Shown: positions 35,501-44,109 of the stretch, in pieces
How positions within the stretch are numbered: the first letter of the stretch is position 1
Layout: every line of letters starts with the position of its first letter
Source of the DNA: Streptomyces platensis
GTDB lineage: Bacteria > Actinomycetota > Actinomycetes > Streptomycetales > Streptomycetaceae
Direction: 5' to 3'
Assembly: GCF_008704855.1 (NCBI RefSeq)
Contig: NZ_CP023691.1
Location: 434,001-498,000 of the forward strand
Length of the DNA stretch: 64,000 nt
Translations under genes and position numbers: made by a program
Notes under the pieces: generated by a model
Databases searched by the model: none
What the model saw: the letters and a program-made list of their open reading frames with translations, nothing else
What the model was told of the DNA's origin: nothing

Positions 35501-36372
35501 TCGGTGACGAGCACGGACGTGCCGGGGCGGCTGCGCCAGGTCTTGCCCCGCAGCCATGCGTCATCGGAGGACGTACGCCGCGCACCCGCGATCACGGGAC
35601 GGCTCTTGTCGACGACCCGGTCGTGCAGGTCGAAGGTGTACAGCTGGTCGCCGGCCTGGATGCCGTCCACCGCGTACCCGGCGGTCAGCGGGGTGCCGCC
35701 GGAATCCTGGCAGGGGACGCGGCGGGACCAGTCCTGCCCCAGTTCACTGATGAGGCTCGCGAGTTCCGCCACCGCGTTGTACTGGTCGGGGTCCATCTCT
35801 TCGTCCGGGGCGATGTGGTCGTCCCGAAGGATCTGCGCCGTGTGCGGGTCGGTGGTCGCCAGATCGGGATGATGCGCGATGAGCCCGACAGCCGTGTCAT
35901 GGTCCGTGATCAACGTCTCGGCGTGCAGGCGTAGTTCGAGCGCCGCCTCCCCCGTGCACGGGCCCACACCGAACCTGGCCAGCTTGCCGCTGCGCGCGAT
36001 CTCCCGGCCTTCGCGGTTCCGGCGGGCGAGCAGGGTGGCACGCAGCCGCTGTGGCGCGAGGTACAGCGCCATCATGACCACCTCGGGCAGATGCACGCCC
36101 TCCGGAGCGGGCCGCACCACGCGTAACCACCGCACGGCACCGGTGTCGAGGTCCGCGTCCTCCACCTCGGCGTAGTGCGTGAACTCAGCGGCCGGCGCCG
36201 CCGGTAAGCCCTGTGGGGCCGTGTGCAGTGCCGCGAGCACGGGGTGCTCCCGGCTCGCTGCGGCCAGGGTCTCGTCGGTGTGTGGACGTAGCGCGTACGC
36301 AGATCCGTGCACGTCCACCTGTAGGTCGTCAGTGGCGCGGGCACGGCGAAGGTCGAAGTGGAGAACAGTCAA
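32536..36372 (-). CDS. 1278-residue NHL-like multidomain protein with hydrophobic core
   Basis: The TTG start at 36372 follows CCAGGAG. Residues 1-330 are unassigned and hydrophilic. Residues about 415-535 contain four hydrophobic helices (for example VPLVCLAAGKALT, ALGVGIPLAGGTIAVGTAL and AANFVLGIVVQKGLEKL), unusual inside a protein with no signal peptide. Residues 545-680 are beta-sandwich-like. Residues about 835-935 have NHL/beta-propeller strands (LKGPKALAVAPDGRILVLES), with more blades near the C-terminus. A copy of the LF-L module shared with the pentapeptide protein lies at about 970-1032. It is the first gene of the operon, 20 bp before the BPI-like gene. A membrane-inserting or contractile-system-like particle component is a guess only. 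Confidence 0.65.
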   Translation of the reverse strand: MTVLHFDLRRARATDDLQVDVHGSAYALRPHTDETLAAASREHPVLAALHTAPQGLPAAPAAEFTHYAEVEDADLDTGAVRWLRVVRPAPEGVHLPEVVMMALYLAPQRLRATLLARRNREGREIARSGKLARFGVGPCTGEAALELRLHAETLITDHDTAVGLIAHHPDLATTDPHTAQILRDDHIAPDEEMDPDQYNAVAELASLISELGQDWSRRVPCQDSGGTPLTAGYAVDGIQAGDQLYTFDLHDRVVDKSRPVIAGARRTSSDDAWLRGKTWRSRPGTSVLVTDGPAALGASAPRTPSYRWTVDEPTSHHGVNVGAPGVDDAGTFSIDASNSYLRTLYLGYELFDESGTSLGSVTKWGSVSAVDTILGIPVPAEPKQVSFALGKAASVKLYFGSLGTSDWNADVSTQGALLTALWEYGVPLVCLAAGKALTSTKLFNRIINDRDLVAAALGVGIPLAGGTIAVGTALTRSSKFLTAAANFVLGIVVQKGLEKLGEWLVEQVGEGALANAFGPVGWALKLVAAGLDFEQIAITTGEVLSSPACVTVKASRSLDVSLTLHPDPRHGEAGHPETAVWPAVATRYLVTLQYRGGASRQLTGELPHVTSKEPLRLRFADVPAGGDLRIVAGVYSANGWLAGSWQSDWTPSKPTGEGVLDLGDHQITENLVPLAPDTQYVYKEQLALTGGKPSWRADGTPPSATKADLDCQGTSGLCDIAAATLNNSAFQVGYAWRASGQELHPDRPDAPVSDDQLWAVQNISVLADPDSRRKTTTVGFTARPAIAYAPSPNAEAIDETNFVLDPRDGVMHLRQVQLDDGARDFGFDQKDLPSWGRFPLGNVDALAVHPSNAVIACSWQHHKLMLLPLPAEPVTDDKAPEALLVSGQGIREGLLKGPKALAVAPDGRILVLESLNNRIQAFDTKGNPVPSFTTGPAVCQAPTAQLATALDAGTIPEALHGALQEADATLLFPLDAHFSAQLDSARFQPANDPLIDVLAANGIALAYDPDHMDDPAQSAQITVTEKGRSWVISDPRGMAWQVRNGDHGLAVHHRLTGTTIRVQRAGAQWLVLDDERGNAWKLAPATNDSSLTDVYACTSSFPLRGDGAHADAPVTYLDMAVESQGYTYVLSCSGAGSRPEDYLLDIYGPDGRFLVRTPDTTVTTTPQNIVAAKIAVDVWRNLYALGHAPLAATHDGPSFAHWTPTPPLFTLPLTAQPNYDDRNISAVRADFVAHHITLTNDAAVTVTVPGGAWQVQDGGTLYHLYRSGDGLQVYAIPA

Positions 36373-36881
36373 CGGGGCTCCTGGCCTTGCGAAAGTGCGG
36401 GCGTGGTCGGTGGTAGGGATGACGGCGCGACCGCTCGTGTCCGGCCCAGCGGCGACAGAGCCCGAACGTTACGAATGCGGGGGCAGAGCCGCAGCTCCCC
36501 GATCCAGCCACGGAGTGGGAACCCGCCACACCGGCCGACAGGGTGATGCCTCCCGTCGGTTGTGCGCACTGCCCGGACACCATGCGGTCAGCCCGCTTCG
36601 CACCGGCATTCGACACCCGATGGGCTGTGGGACGAAGAGGCCCCGATGGTGAGGCCGGCCGGGCGGTAAGAAGACGGCCGGACCGGCCGAATCGCCGTCG
36701 ACCGCGAAATCGCGACGGTGCGGGCAGACCTGTGATGGCGTGTTTCCGCGGCGTCACCGCACCGGCCACGGTCGTCGTCGTACGCGAGGCGTCTATGGAG
36801 CATGAGGGCGCCCAAGGCCACTCAGAGCGAGCCACACCGGAACAGTGAGGGTGTGACGGCCCGCCGTTCCTGGAGTCCGGG
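36373..36881. other. intergenic region, no gene recognised
   Basis: About 510 bp upstream of the 1278-residue gene. Short open frames exist on both strands, but none has consistent coding bias, a ribosome site or recognisable sequence. It should contain the promoter of the three-gene operon. Confidence 0.4.
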
Positions 36882-37634
36882 TCAGTGGATGGCCTGCTCG
36901 TCGGCTCGCCGGCCGTGCAGGGCTGTGACCAGCCAGGGCTGGAAGGGCAGGTGGCCGGGGAGCACGTGCCAGTCGTTGACGGTCCAGACCAGGCGCCAGT
37001 AACGCTCGACGAGCGGATCGTGTCCCTGCTCGAACTGCTGGGCCATCCATGCCCGGAGTTCGGGGTCGGCGGGACGCGCCAGAGCGGTGGCGAAGCGTGA
37101 CACGACGGTTTCGACGACTGCTGCGGCTTGTTCGCTGTGCGGATCGGTTTGCGCCTCGATGGCGGGGGTGACCGTCTGGCGGGCGAAGCGGACAAGGTCC
37201 GCCGCTGTGTGGGGAGCGACGCCCGGCAGGGCGTCTTCGTCGGAGGGTGGCAGCGTCGCGTGCACCACGCGCGCTCGGAAGCCGGTGTCGCCCATGAGTT
37301 CGGCGAGCTCCACCCAGGCGGCGAGCTGTGCGTCGGAAGGGTCCTCCGGAGGGTCGGGGACAGCTGTGCGCAGAGCAGCGGCCGCGGTGGCGGCCACCTG
37401 TGTGGTGGCGGTGAGACTGGTGATGAAGTCCGTCACCAGGCGACGTCGCTCATCGGAGGTGAGGCGGGTCAGCTCATGCACGAGAAGGGTCTCCTCAGGA
37501 GTGGACCGGCGCGAGATCTCCAGTAACTGGAGAGTCAACGCGTCGCGTTCCCCGGTTCGGACGGCCCCCGGCGCCGGTGCACATGGGGGGCGTGTGCCGG
37601 GCGGGGCGTGTGCCGGGCGGGGCTGCCAGGTCAT
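36882..37634 (-). pseudogene. MerR-family effector domain without HTH (truncated)
   Basis: From about residue 25, the 250-residue frame matches the C-terminal part of actinobacterial MerR regulators: LQLLEISRRSTPEETLLVHELTRL, DDPSDAQLAAWVELAELMGD-type text and ELRAWMAQQFEQGHDPLVERYW. The N-terminal winged helix and dimerisation helix are missing. They are replaced by a Pro-rich stretch encoded by a 16-bp tandem duplication (37590-37621). No HTH sequence was found upstream. It is probably a truncated, non-functional regulator next to another gene fragment. Confidence 0.6.
37590..37621. repeat. 16-bp perfect tandem duplication
   Basis: GCGTGTGCCGGGCGGG occurs twice head to tail (37590-37605 and 37606-37621) at the broken 5' end of the MerR-like frame. 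It looks like a slippage scar. Confidence 0.7.
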
Positions 37635-37720
37635 CGCAGTCGATGTGGTCGGACCCGTGCCACTCGGTTGGCGGTCCTGTGTGAACGTGATGGCTGCCTG
37701 GCGGTCCGTGTCGTCGGGGC

Positions 37721-37930
37721 GCCAATGACCTCGGGGCCGATGTTCTCGCTGTGACGCCCGACGGACTCCGTCTCGTCATCCAGTGCAAGCAATACCGCGA
37801 AGCCAACCGGGTCGGGTCCCAGGACCTCCAACGCTTCGGCGAGACCTGCTTCACCGTCCACGGCGCCGACATCGCGGCAGTCGTCACCACCGCCGGCGAA
37901 CTCCTCGCCGCCGCCTCGCCCGCAGGCTCG
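37721..37930 (+). pseudogene. Mrr-type restriction endonuclease fragment
   Basis: About 65 codons read LGADVLAVTPDGLRLVIQCK, then VGSQDLQRFGETCF and VHGADIAAVVTT. This is the nuclease core of Mrr-like type IV enzymes: the D and QxK metal-binding residues are visible. The N-terminal recognition part is absent, and the sequence runs into a hairpin after the core. It is a decayed fragment of a methyl-directed restriction gene. Confidence 0.6.
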
Positions 37931-37936
37931 GACACA

Positions 37937-37978
37937 ACAGTGCGGCCCCGACCGGGAGGACCAGGTCGGGGCCGCACT
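37937..37978. terminator. strong 16-bp hairpin, probably bidirectional
   Basis: Left arm 37937-37952 and right arm 37963-37978 are perfectly complementary over 16 bp with a 10-nt loop. It is downstream of the DUF4232 lipoprotein gene (stop 38028), so it ends that transcript. Confidence 0.85.
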
Positions 37979-38027
37979 GCCGTGAGGGTCTGCTTGTGCG
38001 CGCCGCTCGCGTCCGTCGAAGAAGACC

Positions 38028-38732
38028 TCAGTTGTCCGTGCCGTCGCCGGGGACGGCGTCGGCGGGGTCGGTGTGCCAGTTGGTGACGATGGGCTTGTCG
38101 ACGGTGACGGCGCCGGTGGAGACGCTCGCGGGGTCAGAGTCGGACGTGCCGATGGCCGCGATGAGGAACGTGAACTCGACGCCGTTGTCGCCGTTGGTGG
38201 TCTTGGGGTTGATCCCGGCGTAGGCGGTCGTGGAGCCGCTGAGCTTGATCGCCGGGCCGACCGACTGCTCGGCGCTGCTCGCCTCGATGCCCTTCGAGCC
38301 GAAGGAGACCGAGGGCAGCCCGCTGGGAATCGTGCAGGTGATGCCGGGCTTGGCACGGGCGGACAGCAGGATGTAGCCGCCGGCCTGAGTCTCGGAACGC
38401 GCCGAGAACTTCAAGTCGTTGGCCCCACAGGCCTGCCCGTAACCCTTCTTGCCACCGCCCGGGGCCGACTCGGCACCCGACGAGGACGCACCGTCCTTCC
38501 CCGACGTGCCCCCCTCCGACGACGAACCGGCCGCCTTGCCGCTGTCAGAACTCTCCTGGGACGCACCACTCGACGACTCCGCGGTTGCCTTGGCGGACGC
38601 CGCGGCGTCGCCGCCCGAGGCCGACCCGCCGCCGTCGGCCGAACCGCATGCGGTGACAGTCGCCGCGAGCACTGCGCCGGCAGCCGCGGAGAGCGCGACA
38701 CGTCGGATGCGGGCGGTGTAGGTGCGGTTCAA
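38028..38732 (-). CDS. DUF4232-type lipoprotein
   Basis: 234 residues from TTG 38732 with GAGGAG 7 nt upstream. A signal peptide ends in the lipobox TVTACGS, so the protein should be lipid-anchored outside the cell. A Ser/Gly/Ala-rich linker (about 30-95) leads to a beta-sandwich of about 130 residues (ACGANDLKFSARSETQAGGY, then TAYAGINPKTT) of the DUF4232 type. The function of this family is unknown. It is a monocistronic gene closed by the 37937-37978 hairpin. Confidence 0.8.
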   Translation of the reverse strand: MNRTYTARIRRVALSAAAGAVLAATVTACGSADGGGSASGGDAAASAKATAESSSGASQESSDSGKAAGSSSEGGTSGKDGASSSGAESAPGGGKKGYGQACGANDLKFSARSETQAGGYILLSARAKPGITCTIPSGLPSVSFGSKGIEASSAEQSVGPAIKLSGSTTAYAGINPKTTNGDNGVEFTFLIAAIGTSDSDPASVSTGAVTVDKPIVTNWHTDPADAVPGDGTDN

Positions 38733-38869
38733 CAGAACTCCTCATTGCATGAAAAGGCAGAGGGGCAAGGCTGAAAGCCTGCTGACCCCTCATCGGATAT
38801 CCCTATTCTCACGCACGCAGCTGCCGATCCTACGCGCGGGTAACACCTGAACAGGCTGGCCAGACCGAG

Positions 38870-39191
38870 ATGTTGAACTCAACGGGGCGGGAGCGGCTCG
38901 GGCCCACGGGAGGGCTACGTCCGGCGGTGGAGGAGTTCGCCCAGCGGCACCGCGGGTGCCTGGAGGCGATGCCACTGCGGCGGGCGCGCGGCCCCGGCCT
39001 GCTCGCGGGGGGGCGAGAGGGTGCCGCTGCGGATCCTGGAGTTCGCCGCGGAGGCCCGGCCGGGGCAGGCGCGGCAGGCCCTGGAGCAGCTCGCGGCTCT
39101 TCACCCGGAGGCGGACACGGCCGTTCCCCGGGAGGCGCTGCACCGGCTGACGCTCTCGGGTGGGGCTGGTGGCGGCCCGGCCGACAGGTGA
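38870..39191 (+). pseudogene. frameshifted hypothetical protein
   Basis: From ATG 38870 the frame reads RERLGPTGGLRPAVEEFAQR and on through ARGPGLLAGG up to a run of seven G (39007-39013). The next frame then continues with sensible sequence (VPLRILEFAAEARPGQARQA, then LEQLAALHPEA) to a TGA at 39189-39191. One base gained or lost in the G-run explains both halves, which together would make about 106 residues. The family is not recognised. It may be a true mutation or a sequencing error. Confidence 0.5.
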
Positions 39192-39410
39192 GTATGAATT
39201 CGCTCACACATTCGATTAGAGTTTTGTGTCGTCGATTCCCGATCACGCCGCGAGAGCGACGGGAGGCGTGACAGCGGCGGGCAGCGTGCGCTCGCAGCAC
39301 CGGCCGTCACACCACAGGGCCGCCGCACCACAGGGCCGGGACACCCGACAGGCGGCCGACTCGGAGCCGTCAGAGCGCTATGTTCCCTTTGCGTAGATAC
39401 TCTGTGAAGT

Positions 39411-40505
39411 GTGATCGAGTCTGGACGGCCGCGGCTCCGTCGTCGCCACGGCCGATGGCTGGTGCGGCTGTCGCCGGTGATCCTGACCGTCGTCATCGCC
39501 GGCCTGGCCTACGCCACTCCCCCGGAAGTGGCCTTCAGCCGCCTCCTGCCCGCGGCGCCGGCCCTCGCCGCCGCGATGTGGCCCGTGCTCCCCACCGTCC
39601 TGCTGGGGACGGTCTGCCTCATTCTGATGATCGGGCTCAGCCTCGTGTTCCCCGGTCTGGGCACATGGTGGACGGCTGCGGGGATCATCGCGGTCACCGT
39701 GGCGGCCGCGTACGGAAGTCATGTCCGGCTCCAGCGGGAGCGGACCCTCTTTCAGCTGCGGCTCGTCGCCGACGCGGCGCAGCAGGTGGTGCTGAGTCCG
39801 ATGCCGCGCCGCTTCGGGAGCGTCGAGATCGAGTCGCTGTATCTCGCGGCCGCGGCGGAGGCCCGTATCGGCGGGGACTTCTACGAGGTGGTCGACACGC
39901 GCTACGGAGTCAGACTGCTCATCGGTGATGTGCGGGGCAAGGGCCTGCCGGCGGTGGGGGCGGCCGCGGCGATCGTCAATTCCTTCCGGGAGGCGGCCTA
40001 CGACGAGGCCGACATGGTCAGCGTCGCGCGCCGGCTGGACGCCAGCAGCACCCGTTACAACGCCGCCTTTCCCCCCGAGGGGCCGATGGAGCGGTTCGCC
40101 ACCGCCCTTCTTGTCGAGATCCCGCACGGGGACAGCCGTATCGAGATCCTCAACTGCGGGCACCCGCCACCACTGCTTCTGAACCGCGGGGAACTCCGTG
40201 CCCTCGAACCCACCACCCCCTCGCCGCTGCTCAACCTCGCGGAGCTGATCGGCGATCACTACACCATCGACACCTTCGACTTCGCCCCCGGCGACCTGCT
40301 GCTGCTCTATACCGACGGGATCGCCGAGGCCCGCGCGCGCGACGGCGGCTTCTTCCCCCTGGCGGCGTGGATGCGGCAACAGCCCCCGACGCCGCCCCAC
40401 GAGCTGCTCACGGCCCTTCACCGCGACCTGCTCCGCTACAGCAGAGGACGCCTGGACGACGACATCGCCGCCCTCGCGGTGCGACTGTGTGAACCTCCGG
40501 AGTAG
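39411..40505 (+). CDS. membrane-anchored SpoIIE-type PP2C phosphatase
   Basis: 364 residues. Three to four membrane helices lie within 18-105, followed by a short linker helix and a SpoIIE-like PP2C domain (about 125-360). Metal-site motifs are ARIGGDFYEVVD and LLIGDVRGKGLPAVG, then LLLYTDGIAEAR and DDDIAALAVRL. It acts on cytoplasmic anti-anti-sigma (STAS) proteins in general stress or developmental signalling. No PAS or GAF sensor is present, so the membrane part may sense the signal. GTG start; no partner kinase gene is adjacent. Confidence 0.88.
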   Translation: MIESGRPRLRRRHGRWLVRLSPVILTVVIAGLAYATPPEVAFSRLLPAAPALAAAMWPVLPTVLLGTVCLILMIGLSLVFPGLGTWWTAAGIIAVTVAAAYGSHVRLQRERTLFQLRLVADAAQQVVLSPMPRRFGSVEIESLYLAAAAEARIGGDFYEVVDTRYGVRLLIGDVRGKGLPAVGAAAAIVNSFREAAYDEADMVSVARRLDASSTRYNAAFPPEGPMERFATALLVEIPHGDSRIEILNCGHPPPLLLNRGELRALEPTTPSPLLNLAELIGDHYTIDTFDFAPGDLLLLYTDGIAEARARDGGFFPLAAWMRQQPPTPPHELLTALHRDLLRYSRGRLDDDIAALAVRLCEPPE

Positions 40506-40758
40506 CCGGGCGGGGTGGCGTGTCGTACGACGAATGCGCTCGGCCTCGGCGAACTTCGATGCCGACCTCGGCGACGCGCTGGGTGAATCGGCGATGCGGT
40601 CCACACAGGATCAGCAAGACCCGATGCCGACCGCACCCTCTGGTACGCCCTGTGGCCCGACCCGTGAAGACACGGTCATGGGCTGCCGTGACACCCGGCC
40701 GGGCCCCAACCGACAGCCCGCACCATCGGCCGATCACCGTTGGGCAACGCCACCACGA

Positions 40759-41016
40759 TCAGGACGTCACCTTGGCGGTCAGCCCATAGTCCAGCTCTGC
40801 GCCATCGACGAGTAGCGCCTCGACCGTACGGGTGCTGGGGTCGATATCGGCCACGATCCCGTGACCGGCGTAGCGGGGGTAGCCAGAGGCGCCCGTCTCG
40901 CCGGTGGCCTCGACGACCGCCGATCGGACGGCTGAGTCCTCCTCGGAGGCACCGCCTCTGTCCTCAACATGTTCGGGGACCAACAAGATCGTGAAGCGCT
41001 GCGGCTTTGTAGTCAC
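40759..41016 (-). CDS. small DUF6296-like protein
   Basis: 85 residues from GTG 41016: PQRFTILLVPEHVED, SAVVEATGETGASGYPRYAG, then VEALLVDGAELDYGL. It resembles the small actinobacterial DUF6296 proteins of unknown function. No signal peptide or membrane segment is present. The ribosome site is poor, so the start is uncertain; a longer upstream frame lacks coding character. Confidence 0.6.
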   Translation of the reverse strand: MTTKPQRFTILLVPEHVEDRGGASEEDSAVRSAVVEATGETGASGYPRYAGHGIVADIDPSTRTVEALLVDGAELDYGLTAKVTS

Positions 41017-41206
41017 GCTCCGATATTTAAGTGTCTGTGCCACCAGCCGTGGGGCAGGCGCGCGGCATCGGATGTGCACATGTGGGCTCCCCGAAGGTCC
41101 GCATCGGGAAATCGGCGCCGACGCCGGCCCGCAGGCAGACGCCCCTGTATGCCGGTCGGCGGTGGAGCCGCCGGAGGCCGCTCCACCGCGCAGCCGGGGC
41201 GGCCGT

Positions 41207-41443
41207 TTACGCATGGGCGCTGATCACGCCGCCGCTGCTGAGCACGATGTAGCTGCCGTTGGCGTCGAGCCCGTCGTCGTGCCCCTTCGTCTCCAGCGTG
41301 GCCAGGACCGAACCGCGGGCGACGATCTTGGCGCGGTAGTGCTGGTCACCGAGCTTGGAGATCTCGGCCGTGCTGATGCCGTCCGCCAGACGCTGGGTAC
41401 GGACCGTGGAAATGCTGGGCCCGGCACCTACCGCAGGTTCCAA
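41207..41443 (-). CDS. small hypothetical protein
   Basis: 78 residues from a TTG at 41443. The body reads STVRTQRLADGISTAEISKL, then HYRAKIVARGSVLATLETKG and DANGSYIVLSSGGVISAHA. It is a compact beta-rich small protein, conserved-looking but of no known function to me. The start is uncertain because the ribosome site is weak. Confidence 0.55.
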   Translation of the reverse strand: MEPAVGAGPSISTVRTQRLADGISTAEISKLGDQHYRAKIVARGSVLATLETKGHDDGLDANGSYIVLSSGGVISAHA

Positions 41444-41610
41444 GGATTCCGTAGGAGTTGACTAGGCCCTCTGCCGCTGACCGCCCGCCCGACGGTGGGC
41501 GGCAGCGAACATCGGTCAACCTTGCCGCCGGACGGTCGGCGCGGCAAGTGTGGTCACCGGCTTGGCCGCTAGGCTCGCGATATCGGATCTTTCCTCATAT
41601 CGGAGGCACG

Positions 41611-42333
41611 ATGCCCAGCAAGACAAGCAAAGCCGGCGGAGATTCCGTCCCCGCCTTATTGCAGCTTCGCGGGATCAGCCGCACCTATGGTGATCGCCAG
41701 GCCCTGCACCCCCTGGACCTGAAGGTGCCGGCCGGTACCTGCACCGCCCTCTTCGGACACAACGGCTCGGGAAAATCCACATTGCTGCGCATCGCCAGCG
41801 GCCGGGACAAACCGACCACCGGCACAGCGTTGTTCGACGGCAGGGTCATCGACGAGGACGACCCCGGGGTACGCGCCAGGGTCGCCGTAGTCGGCGACAG
41901 CGTCGCCTTCTATCCCGATCTGAGCGTGCACGACCATCTCAAGCTCATCACTGTGGCCCACGACGTGGCTGACGCGGACGGGTGGATCGATCAAGTCCTG
42001 ACCGACCGCCGCCTTGAGGGCCATGCGCACCATCTCCCCGCCGCCCTGTCATCGGGACAGATGCAGGCATTCCTGCTTGCTGCTGCCCTGGTCCGCCCCC
42101 GCGATCTTCTCGTACTCGATGAGCCGGAGCAGCGCCTGGACCCGGACTCCCGGAGGCGCCTGAGCGAACTGCTGATCGGCGAGAAAGCGGATGGCGTAGC
42201 GGTTCTGCTCGCCACCCACCAGGCGGATCTCGTTCGAGCGGTGGCCGACCGGGTGGTCGCTCTGGAGGACGGCAAGGTCGTGGCCTCTGGCGCCCCTGCC
42301 CGTGTGTTCAAGCAGTTGGGTGGCCACCAGTGA
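41611..42333 (+). CDS. ABC transporter ATPase
   Basis: 240 residues from ATG 41611 with CGGAGG upstream. The Walker A GHNGSGKST, the signature variant LSSGQMQ, Walker B LLVLDEPE (Glu present) and the H-loop LLATHQ are intact. It is coupled (GTGA overlap) to the DUF6297 membrane protein, which would be its permease. It lies at the edge of the thiopeptide cluster, so export of the product or self-protection is the likely role. Confidence 0.88.
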   Translation: MPSKTSKAGGDSVPALLQLRGISRTYGDRQALHPLDLKVPAGTCTALFGHNGSGKSTLLRIASGRDKPTTGTALFDGRVIDEDDPGVRARVAVVGDSVAFYPDLSVHDHLKLITVAHDVADADGWIDQVLTDRRLEGHAHHLPAALSSGQMQAFLLAAALVRPRDLLVLDEPEQRLDPDSRRRLSELLIGEKADGVAVLLATHQADLVRAVADRVVALEDGKVVASGAPARVFKQLGGHQ

Positions 42334-43985
42334 GCGACGAGACAGCCTGGACACCGGAGTACGACCGCACTTCCGAGACGTTGCGCTGGCTGCGCGACAA
42401 GCGCCGCAGTCACCGCAGCAGACGGAATCGTGATCTCGGAGTCATCGGTTACTCGCTCGTCCTGCTCGCCGGCGGCTACGGCACGACCTTCGTCTACCGC
42501 TTCGCCAAGCGCCTGGAACACGCGGCCGCCCACGGGGACGCCTTGGAAGCGATCCGCCGTACGCTTCCCGCCGGTCTGGTGCTGCTGGCTCTCAGTTTGG
42601 TGGTGCTCGCCGCGCGCGACGCGCTGTGGCGCGGGCCGGTGATCGTGCCGGGACCGGACGCGGCGTGGCTTCTCAGCCAGCCGGTCGACCGGGCCCGCGT
42701 GCTACGCCCCTACTTCCGCCTCACTGCTGGACTCGCTGTCGTCGCCGGGGTGCTGTGCGCGGTCGCCGGGGGGATTCTGCTGCACCTGACCGGACTCTCC
42801 TCGCTGGGGACCGGGCTTGCGAGCTGTCTGCCCGCCGGGCTGTGTCTCCCGCTCCTGGCGGTCGTGCTCGCCCTCCAGGTCGAACGACGGACCAGCCTGG
42901 GAATCCGAGTCAGGGCATGGACGCCGTACGCCGTGCTGCTGCTGGTGATGCTCGTCGCTCAGACGGGGTGGGCGGCTGCTGGGCACCGGCTTCCCGTGCT
43001 GGAGCAGGTCGAGCTGTGGTCCGGGCCCTGGGGCTGGGCCGCGCAACCGGTCGTCCATGCGGCGGGTGGCTCGGCGCACACATGGCCCGCCGCTGTTGCG
43101 CTGCTCGTGGTCCTCACCGCCGCGGCGACGCGGTACGCGCATACGGTTTCCGCGACCGTCCCCACAACGCAGTTGCGTGCTCGCGCGGCGACGGCCACCA
43201 CGGTCGCATCGGTGATGTGGTCGGTGGAACTGCGCGCCGCGAAGTTGGCAGTGAGCGAGGCGCTCGGACGGGACGGGCGTGAGTCACGGCGTCGGCTGCC
43301 CATGCCTCGCAGCAAGTACCTCGTGGTGGTGTGGCGCGACGCCGTGGCGTTGTTGCGCGCACCGGGCCGTGTCGGCAGCGCGGCTCTCTGGACCGCGGCC
43401 GGCGCAGGGATGTCGGGGATGGCCGCATCTCTCGACGGCCGAAGCAGGGTCGCCGCTGTGGTCATGGCCTTGTTCTTCGGGTACCTGGCGGTTGGTCAGC
43501 TGGCCGAGTCGGCGCGATGGGAGGCGGACGATCTCCGGCGCTCATCATGGTCTCCCTTCCGCTTCGCGACCTTGATGCTCCATCACGCGATCGTCCCGGC
43601 AGGGCTCGGCGCGGTATTGGCTTGCCTGGCGGCCATACCCTTCGCACTGAAGGGAGCTGCCTGGGCGCTCCTGGTGATGCCGGTGTGCGCTCTGCCGTTT
43701 GCCGCGGCCTCTATCGTGGCGGCGGTCCGCGGGCCGGTCCGGTCCGAGCTGCTGTTCATCGGCATCCCTACTCCCTTCGGGGACCTCAGCTTCTTCGTCT
43801 TCCTGTTCTGGTACGCAGCACCGCTGCTGATCTCGGTGACCACCCTGAGTTTCGCGCTGGAAGCCGTCCTTGCCCATGGGGCCGGCGTCGAGGCCCTTGC
43901 GTGCATGGTGCTGGTCTCCTTGGCGTTGACGGCCGTGCTGCTCCTCGGCGCCTCCCACCTGGCCAGGAAATTGCGCAGGCATTGA
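42330..43985 (+). CDS. DUF6297-like multi-pass membrane protein (ABC exporter permease)
   Basis: 551 residues with about ten to twelve hydrophobic helices in two halves separated by a basic cytosolic loop (about 270-335, ESRRRLPMPRSKYLVVVWRD). The N-terminal 45 residues are hydrophilic, then GVIGYSLVLLAGGYGTTFVY begins the membrane part. The layout matches actinobacterial DUF6297 proteins paired with an ABC ATPase. It overlaps the ATPase gene by 4 bp and probably forms the exporter channel for the neighbouring cluster. Confidence 0.75.
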   Translation: MSDETAWTPEYDRTSETLRWLRDKRRSHRSRRNRDLGVIGYSLVLLAGGYGTTFVYRFAKRLEHAAAHGDALEAIRRTLPAGLVLLALSLVVLAARDALWRGPVIVPGPDAAWLLSQPVDRARVLRPYFRLTAGLAVVAGVLCAVAGGILLHLTGLSSLGTGLASCLPAGLCLPLLAVVLALQVERRTSLGIRVRAWTPYAVLLLVMLVAQTGWAAAGHRLPVLEQVELWSGPWGWAAQPVVHAAGGSAHTWPAAVALLVVLTAAATRYAHTVSATVPTTQLRARAATATTVASVMWSVELRAAKLAVSEALGRDGRESRRRLPMPRSKYLVVVWRDAVALLRAPGRVGSAALWTAAGAGMSGMAASLDGRSRVAAVVMALFFGYLAVGQLAESARWEADDLRRSSWSPFRFATLMLHHAIVPAGLGAVLACLAAIPFALKGAAWALLVMPVCALPFAAASIVAAVRGPVRSELLFIGIPTPFGDLSFFVFLFWYAAPLLISVTTLSFALEAVLAHGAGVEALACMVLVSLALTAVLLLGASHLARKLRRH

Positions 43986-44109
43986 TCGAGGCAGGGGGAG
44001 GCGGAAACTCCGAAATCGCACAAGTGGTCACCGACCCAGAGATAGTGTGCAAGCTGTGGCGGCTGCGCAACACCTGCGCCCGTGCCCTGGACACAAACGG
44101 AGGCGCCAG

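Noticed and set aside
33787..35934. 715-residue plus-strand open frame
   Set aside because: Antisense shadow of the 1278-residue gene caused by high GC; composition is low-complexity Gly/Arg/Val.
44047..44109. longer ATG start for the NRPS gene
   Set aside because: The 21 extra residues are basic and unlike an A domain start; GTG 44110 has GGAGG at ideal spacing.
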